A stretch of 55,330 nucleotides of DNA from Deltaproteobacteria bacterium HGW-Deltaproteobacteria-13. Lineage in GTDB: Bacteria; Desulfobacterota; Syntrophia; Syntrophales; Smithellaceae. Below the pieces are notes generated by a model that did not search any database, was not told where the DNA came from, and saw only the letters and a program-made list of their open reading frames with translations. The translations under genes were made by a program, and so were the position numbers. This document shows, piece by piece, positions 50,338-55,330 of the stretch. Numbering within the stretch: position 1 is the first letter of the stretch; each line of letters begins with the position of its first letter. The DNA is taken from NCBI GenBank assembly GCA_002840555.1, contig PHBJ01000017.1, positions 1 through 55,330 of the forward strand. Direction: 5' to 3'.

Positions 50338-50632
50338 TAATCACCTTTGCGTAATTGAAACCGCCATCACTATGATGGTATTTTTAGCATATTTAGAGGC
50401 AGAGTTCTTCAACTATTTTATTTGTGAGACTAAAATTAAGGAACCGGTTTCATCATTAAGGAAAGTCAAGGAAGATTCCGACAAGGCGGAATGAAGTATG
50501 CGTCGCCGGTCGAATTATTCAAGAGCCGATTATCCCATGCACGTAATGCCGTGGCAGAGCCATGCCCCATTACTTTCCCCCTGCCTTTTGTTAGCCGTGA
50601 CAGATACACCTGTTTATATCCTTCGGTATCCT

Positions 50633-51868
50633 CTACCGGCCGCAGCACTTCTTGTACTTGAGCCCACTCCCGCACGGGCATGAGTCGTTGCGGCCAACGG
50701 ATCCCGCGAGCGCTACCCGTGCTATGCGCTCCCTTTCGGCCTCTTGCTGATTGCGCCGCGATGCCGCAAGCTTTTTAAGTTCTGCGCCCGCGTGCCCGAA
50801 AAACATTTTGTACGCCTCGCAGAAGTGGCTTACACCACGGTCACGGGGATCGCGCAGGCGGTCCTTGGGACAGCCGCCCCGGCACAACGCGACCCAGGGA
50901 CAGGATTTACAGAGCGCTGTGAGCGCGGCCTTGCGAGCCCCGAACTCCCGCTGGCGTTCTGATTCGAACATCGCGGCCAGCTTCACCTCCATAACGTTGC
51001 CGAGTTTCCATTCCGGCTCCACGAAAAAGTCGCACGCGTACACATCACCGTTGTGCTCGACCACCAGGTAGGTCCCGCATGTTTCGCACAGGGTACAGTC
51101 CGGCGGAGGCAAGCAGGCGCAGGCAAACAGGAGCGACTCGAAGAAGCGGACCGACGACGTCGGTGCGCCGTTTCGAAAATCGGCGCGCCACCGGTCGAAC
51201 ACGCGGCAGAGGAACGCGCCGTATGCTTCGGCGCTCACGGAGAAGGGCGCGGCGCGTCCCGGATCCGACGGGTCCGTCTCCACGCAGGGGATGAATTGCA
51301 TGAAGTCAAGCCCGAGTTCCCGGTGGTGGTCGTATATCTCGTCCGGAAAGCGCACGGAATGGTCGTTCACCACAGTGAGGGCGTTGACGGGGACTCCCTC
51401 GTTCCGGAGCATGCGCGCGGCCGCGGCGACTTGCGCGTGGGTCCCGCCCCCGCCGCGCAATACGCGGTAGTGGTCATGGACATCCTCCGGTCCGTCGATC
51501 GATAGCCCCACCAGGAAATTGTACTTTCTCAGGAATTTAGCCCACGCCCGATCGATCAGGAGGCCGTTCGTCTGGAGTCCGTTGCCGATCGTTTTACCGG
51601 CGCCGTGCTTCTCTTCAAGTGCAACAGCTTTTTCGAAAAAAGGAAGGCCCATCAGGGTCGGCTCTCCCCCCTGCCAGCCGACGGTGAGTTCGCCGGCAGG
51701 CGTGGACAGAAAGTCGCGCATGATCCGTTCCAGCACCTCGTTGGTCATGCGGTGCGTGCCCCCGGAATAGAGGGATGACTTGCCCGAGTAAAAGCAGTAG
51801 CCGCAAGCCATTGAGCAGTCGGGGCCTGCGGGCTTAACCAGTATGGATGTGAGAACCGGCTGATCCAT
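50633..51868 (-). CDS. Anaerobic sulfatase-maturating radical SAM enzyme with SEC-C tail
   Basis: This 411-residue radical SAM protein has the CxxxCxxC cluster motif (Cys18, Cys22, Cys25: CSMACGYC) and the anSME pattern VGWQGGEPTLMG, QTNGLLID, VGLSIDGPEDVHD. SPASM-type auxiliary cysteines follow (CTLCETCGTY, YACDFFV, CKSCPWVALCRGGCPKD). These enzymes oxidise Cys or Ser to formylglycine in sulfatases without oxygen. A SEC-C zinc motif (NDSCPCGSGLKYKKCCGR, 394-411) ends the protein, an addition not typical of the basic form. The sulfatase at 52593 is two genes upstream, its expected substrate. Confidence 0.92.
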   Translation of the reverse strand: MDQPVLTSILVKPAGPDCSMACGYCFYSGKSSLYSGGTHRMTNEVLERIMRDFLSTPAGELTVGWQGGEPTLMGLPFFEKAVALEEKHGAGKTIGNGLQTNGLLIDRAWAKFLRKYNFLVGLSIDGPEDVHDHYRVLRGGGGTHAQVAAAARMLRNEGVPVNALTVVNDHSVRFPDEIYDHHRELGLDFMQFIPCVETDPSDPGRAAPFSVSAEAYGAFLCRVFDRWRADFRNGAPTSSVRFFESLLFACACLPPPDCTLCETCGTYLVVEHNGDVYACDFFVEPEWKLGNVMEVKLAAMFESERQREFGARKAALTALCKSCPWVALCRGGCPKDRLRDPRDRGVSHFCEAYKMFFGHAGAELKKLAASRRNQQEAERERIARVALAGSVGRNDSCPCGSGLKYKKCCGR

Positions 51869-52018
51869 GGGCTGCTACTTCGCCCCGCCGCTGAAATACC
51901 TAAAGCCCGGCCATACAGCCCTGGCTATTCCCGGCCCGGTATCAGTAAGAATGAATTCTGTTTCTGTTTTTTTCATATGTTTATTTCTTTTGCAGGATAT
52001 TACAAAACTATGATTCCT

Positions 52019-52603
52019 TTATTTAAATATCAGCTTATACAATTCACTATATACAAAAAATGCCGTTCCACCCGCATCATAAATAAAGAAGAAATATATT
52101 GCCGTCATGGAAACAATTAATACGGCAAGGGGACCGGCAGTGACTGCGTTCCCGTCGTAGAGATTACGTTTTTTATAATATTTCCTGCAGAGCATTTCGC
52201 TCAAGGCCATGAGCCCGGCCTGACCCACGAACATTCCCAGTACCGGATAGGTACACAGACAGTAAAAGAATGATTCTCCAATGGTAAAAAACTCGCTGAC
52301 GCGGATGATTTCTTTGACGGCGTAGGCCAGTGGTGTCACATAAGAACCTGCAATCCGTTCTGCCAGGCCCGCGCCCCTCATGAGCATGGCCCGGTACACG
52401 AAAAATCCGTTAAACGCCAGGTAGAAAAAAAGGGCAACATGAACTGTATTCATAGCGAATTTGTATATCCCTCGATTTTCAATCCAGCCCAGGTTCTCAC
52501 TGATAAAGTGAAGCGCCAGCCACCCGAGAAGAGCCGTTCCGGCGGGTAGAATAAACCTCTTAAGGAAGGAAGCCTTTTCGATTTGCCGATACTTATTTTC
52601 CAT
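52019..52603 (-). CDS. Membrane protein of the sulfatase cluster, unknown
   Basis: This protein of about 194 residues has four to five hydrophobic segments (residues ~20-37, 53-72, 95-150, 165-185). Start ATG at 52603 has GGAGG 8 nt upstream, and the frame also extends to 52630. It overlaps the end of the sulfatase gene by 11 nt, so translation is coupled. No family was recognised. The position between sulfatase and maturase suggests a role in transport or anchoring in the same process, which is inferred. Confidence 0.65.
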   Translation of the reverse strand: MENKYRQIEKASFLKRFILPAGTALLGWLALHFISENLGWIENRGIYKFAMNTVHVALFFYLAFNGFFVYRAMLMRGAGLAERIAGSYVTPLAYAVKEIIRVSEFFTIGESFFYCLCTYPVLGMFVGQAGLMALSEMLCRKYYKKRNLYDGNAVTAGPLAVLIVSMTAIYFFFIYDAGGTAFFVYSELYKLIFK

Positions 52604-53972
52604 CGTCGGCACCTCCACGATATTGGGCAAGCAGACGTTTCATTTCAGGGAGAATTCTTTTGCCTTCCGGTGTTTCAATGAGATTGTTCCTGTAACCGGG
52701 GTCTTTATTCACGTCAAAGATTCCGGCCTTCCTGCGCCCCTGGTACGTGATGTAGATGTGGCTCCCGGTACGAACGCCGTACTGCTCCGGCACATTGTAG
52801 GGGAAATCCTTGAAGTACTCATACAAAAAGGAATCCCGAACCTTTTCCTTCCGGTTTTCCAGCAACGGTTTCAGGGAAATCCCGTCACAGTCTCTTTTCG
52901 GCGCAGCTCCGGAAAGATCAAGAAGTGTGGGCGCCAGATCGATATTCAGGGCCATACCTTCGGACCTCCTGCCGGGTTTCACGGTTCCCCGGGGATAACG
53001 GACCACGAACGGTATGCGTATATTCACCTCCGAGGCGTCCCGCTTCCCCACATCCATATGCTCGCCCCATGAATAACCGTTGTCGCTTGCCAGCACCACT
53101 GCCGTGTTACGCGTTATACCCAGTTTATCAAGCTCTTCAAGGAGCCGTGCCAGCTCGCGGTCGAACGCTGTCAGGCTCTCGCAATACCTGCGGTAATTAT
53201 ACTCAGTCGTAACAGGCGGGGCCCCTTCTATGGCTTTGCCGCTCAACAGGCTTATAAAAGAGAAATATTCCTTCGGAAGAAATGAGAGGTCTTCTTTTTT
53301 ATAGATGCCATCCAGGTCCTTCGGGGGTCTCCAGGGCGAATGCACCGCCTTGTGGGAGAGGTACAGGCAGAAGGGTTTGTCGCTTTTCTCTTTGATGAAC
53401 TGAATGGCATAGTCCGTCAGGTCAGTTGTTATATATTTGCCGGGCCGTTCCGTCTTCACGCCATCAATGATGAGCGGGCAGTTGTAATAGTAGCCCTGAC
53501 CGCCGCTCGCGTCAAAGGTGATGAACCGGTCAACGCTGTTGATTTTCGGGATCTTCCCCGGCATGTGCCATTTGCCGATGAACGCGTTCCTGTATCCGGC
53601 GTCTTTGATGTTGTCGAAGAATGTCCTGTTTTTCTCATTATCCCAGGCAGAGAGGTTGTCTTTCACGCCGTGGTTGTGAGCATATTGTCCGGTGAGAAAG
53701 CTGGCCCGGGAAGGACTGCACAGCGACGTGGTACAGAAGGCGTTGGTGAAATGCACACCCTCCCTGACGAGTCTGTCCATGCCCGGTGTTTTCAGGAAGG
53801 GATGGCCCATGCACCCCAAATGATCCCACCTCTGGTCATCAGTGAGGATGAATATAATGTTGGGTTGTTGCTCCCTGGCAAACAGATTTTTCGGTACAAG
53901 TCCCGCCACGGTGGCCCCGGCAGCCAGCTTTCCTGTCATGGAAAGAAGCTCCCTCCTCGTCATGTTTTTCAT
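52593..53972 (-). CDS. Tat-exported cysteine-type sulfatase
   Basis: This 459-residue alkaline-phosphatase-superfamily sulfatase has the formylglycine motif CSPSR with Cys85 (TTSLCSPSRASFLTGQYAH), plus metal-binding ILTDDQRWDHLGCMGHP and LASDNGYSWGEH. It would hydrolyse sulfate esters. The N-terminus is a Tat signal (MTRRELLSMTGKLAAGA), so the enzyme should be matured in the cytoplasm before export, matching the anSME two genes downstream. GGAGG precedes the ATG. The length is normal. Confidence 0.92.
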   Translation of the reverse strand: MKNMTRRELLSMTGKLAAGATVAGLVPKNLFAREQQPNIIFILTDDQRWDHLGCMGHPFLKTPGMDRLVREGVHFTNAFCTTSLCSPSRASFLTGQYAHNHGVKDNLSAWDNEKNRTFFDNIKDAGYRNAFIGKWHMPGKIPKINSVDRFITFDASGGQGYYYNCPLIIDGVKTERPGKYITTDLTDYAIQFIKEKSDKPFCLYLSHKAVHSPWRPPKDLDGIYKKEDLSFLPKEYFSFISLLSGKAIEGAPPVTTEYNYRRYCESLTAFDRELARLLEELDKLGITRNTAVVLASDNGYSWGEHMDVGKRDASEVNIRIPFVVRYPRGTVKPGRRSEGMALNIDLAPTLLDLSGAAPKRDCDGISLKPLLENRKEKVRDSFLYEYFKDFPYNVPEQYGVRTGSHIYITYQGRRKAGIFDVNKDPGYRNNLIETPEGKRILPEMKRLLAQYRGGADDGK

Positions 53973-54199
53973 TCCAAAGCCTCCATGCTGTTATTTTGCT
54001 AACCGTCTATAGAAAAAAAGAGTTGTCGTTCACAATAATAATCATGACCTTTTTTCATTGTCATTTTACCGGATATGCCGAATCCCCGTGAACCGTTCAA
54101 TTGAATTGCATTGATAAGAACTTCCTTTTAGCGGGTATGAGTATAAGAAGCACACTCTTGTGTGTCAAGATGATTTTAGCTACGATAAAGCCGTTGCGC

Positions 54200-54563
54200 T
54201 CATCGTTGCGTTTTGTTAAATAAATCGGACCAGTGAAGCACCATCCGGCAGGAGCCGGAGGCTTCCATGAATAAAGCGGCCTCACGCCGGTGGCACATGA
54301 TTTCCCTGAGGGTCCTGTCGGCAAACGACACGCTGTTGCGGCCGTATCCTGTGGCCACGACGCCATGAACGTCTGATGGGCTCAACTGTTTTTCGGACAG
54401 AAGACGATAAAAAATATTTACGGGCGGCGGCTGCGGCATTACGGCCGGTAAAGCAGACCCTGGAGGCGACGAGAGCGTCGCCGGATATGAACACGCCCTT
54501 CTCCGTTACAGACCCGATATCCATGCCGGCCGTGCACGTTTCAGGATGGCCCTTTTTTCGCAC
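54200..54563 (-). pseudogene. Frameshifted, truncated activase (BadF/HgdC-type) gene
   Basis: The reading starts RKKGHPETCTAGMDIGSVTE, matching activases of 2-hydroxyacyl-CoA dehydratases (ASKHA fold, CxxGIDxGS-like start). Past KYF the frame must shift by one base, within a run of six A at 54409-54414 (plus strand), to continue IFYRLLSEKQLSPSDVHGVV, then ATGYGRNSVSFADRTLREIM and the CHRREAALF part. The homology stops at MEASGSCR, before the DIGGQD and cluster cysteine region. The enzyme would be nonfunctional. It follows the dehydratase subunit by overlap (54541-54563). Confidence 0.82.
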
Positions 54564-55329
54564 GGATCATTTCCATAAAAGCGTCGATTCGCGTTTGAAT
54601 CTGAGCCTCGGAAAAATTCCGTTCGTCGCACATATCGGCTTCCAGCATCAATGAGGGAATGCCCCGTTCACGCTCAACGATTTTCTGGATGTCATACTGA
54701 CCGAAGGAATAAGGCTTGCAGCTGCGGTTGGAGTGCATGACGATCCCGTCGGCGCCGTATTTATCAATCATGGAAAGGACGATTTCGGCCATCTTGTCCA
54801 CGCCGATATTCAAATAAATGCGCGTGTAGGATTCCGCCGCTGATCCGAGGAAATCATTTTCGTTGACGTATTTCAGAGAACCGCACCAGGCTGATGTGTA
54901 AGTGTCGGCCACCAGACAGGCTTCATGCTTGGCAAATTCCTGAGACAGCCATTTGAGCCGGTACCAGATCGGCAGGTTGTCCCACAGCAGGCGGTATCGC
55001 TCCCGGGGAATGGCCCCTTTTCCCTCGCCGGCCCGTCTGCGCATTTCATCCCGGAGTCCCCGGTAAAAGTCAACAGCCTGTGACGTTCCCCGAAGTGTGA
55101 CGATCAGGGCGAGATAAAAAAAGGCGTCAAAGGCGGTCATGGGAGAGGGTCTGTTCATGGTCGTATCTAAAACCTCCTGCCAGAGCTGCTGCGCTTCGAA
55201 GGAAAGCTTGCCGACATCCATCATGCGGTCCCGATCCATCTTGCGGCCGGAAACATTTTCCAGAAAAACAATATATTCTTCCATCTGCCGCTGCACGTAG
55301 GTTTTCATCTCCCGCGTGAATTCCGTGTG
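54541..55329 (-). CDS. 2-hydroxyacyl-CoA dehydratase / benzoyl-CoA reductase family subunit (5' end off window)
   Basis: The frame is open through the window edge, so the N-terminus is missing; about 262 residues are seen. Typical features are DGIVMHSNRSCKPYSFGQYD, GIPSLMLEADMCDERNFSEA and TRIDAFMEMIRAKKG, as in BcrB/BcrC/HgdB subunits that bind a [4Fe-4S] cluster and cause radical dehydration or ring reduction. A Cys (SCKP) at ~200 and CDERNF fits the cluster-binding pattern. The activase gene overlaps its 3' end but is broken, so electron supply must come from elsewhere if this protein is active. A remnant of the same junction lies at 43242. Confidence 0.85.
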   Translation of the reverse strand, partial: HTEFTREMKTYVQRQMEEYIVFLENVSGRKMDRDRMMDVGKLSFEAQQLWQEVLDTTMNRPSPMTAFDAFFYLALIVTLRGTSQAVDFYRGLRDEMRRRAGEGKGAIPRERYRLLWDNLPIWYRLKWLSQEFAKHEACLVADTYTSAWCGSLKYVNENDFLGSAAESYTRIYLNIGVDKMAEIVLSMIDKYGADGIVMHSNRSCKPYSFGQYDIQKIVERERGIPSLMLEADMCDERNFSEAQIQTRIDAFMEMIRAKKGPS

Positions 55330-55330
55330 G

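Noticed and set aside
50338-50632. Possible gene in the gap between kefF and the sulfatase maturase
   Set aside because: Only short frames without ribosome sites are found; nothing recognisable.

Overview
The window most likely comes from an anaerobic, Gram-negative bacterium of the deltaproteobacterial (Desulfobacterota) type, perhaps a Syntrophus/Smithella-like organism. This is an inference from gene content: a metG-ricT-holB-tmk run, an xseA-xseB-ispA-dxs-tlyA isoprenoid cluster, clostridial-type ferredoxin, an oxygen-independent sulfatase maturase, a 2-hydroxyacyl-CoA dehydratase/benzoyl-CoA reductase family subunit, several radical SAM and HD-GYP proteins, and a CFI-box C-terminal sorting-like domain. 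No rRNA, tRNA, CRISPR array, transposase or prophage was recognised.

Layout. 1-1.3 kb: the end of an HD-GYP phosphodiesterase gene, then a DsbC-like periplasmic thiol oxidoreductase with a clean promoter. 1.3-15.2 kb: almost entirely minus-strand housekeeping genes in two groups. One is tmk-holB-ricT-metG. The other runs xseA-xseB-ispA-dxs-tlyA, then a CruF-like carotenoid-hydratase family membrane protein, an IspH-UbiA-like fusion, a lipoprotein, a NifU-type Fe-S carrier and a 2[4Fe-4S] ferredoxin. The isoprenoid genes supply DXP (dxs), IPP/DMAPP (ispH) and prenyl diphosphates (ispA), and the UbiA-like and CruF-like membrane proteins may use them. 15.2-24 kb: plus-strand single genes separated by unusual heptamer-like repeats: cspA with a long leader and four tiny basic ORFs, a probably leaderless pyruvate kinase gene, a PAP2 phosphatase, a voltage-gated-type K+ channel, and a 4Fe-4S protein. 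A HigBA toxin-antitoxin module framed by 27-nt direct repeats and an orphan HicB follow.

24-34.5 kb is the accessory and most novel part. It holds a lipoprotein with two solute-binding modules plus a Cache-like module, a large cysteine-rich secreted protein of unknown function, a two-gene operon of unknown function (28.4-30.2 kb), a secreted Gln/Gly/Trp repeat protein, and a papain-like protease with a CFI-box tail next to a possible inhibitor-like exported protein. 34.8-43.2 kb: a TrpF-like TIM barrel, a DTW-domain tRNA modification enzyme, a B12-binding radical SAM protein, a 1091-residue PAS/GAF/HD-GYP sensor and an enoyl-CoA isomerase/hydratase. 43.2-55.3 kb: a dehydratase-gene remnant, a TRL lipoprotein, a ferritin-like protein, an ECF sigma factor with a cysteine-rich tail, a repeat lipoprotein, the KefF-KefC potassium efflux pair, and a sulfatase with its radical SAM maturase. 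The window ends in a 2-hydroxyacyl-CoA dehydratase-type subunit followed by a broken activase gene.

The most distinctive DNA-level feature is a set of at least seven intergenic blocks built from degenerate 7-8-nt units (TTCACNC, TAGAACN and CTTAANNN types). They resemble in style the heptameric STRR repeats of cyanobacteria, and they reach into the 3' ends of two genes. All function calls rest on motifs read by eye; no database search was run.
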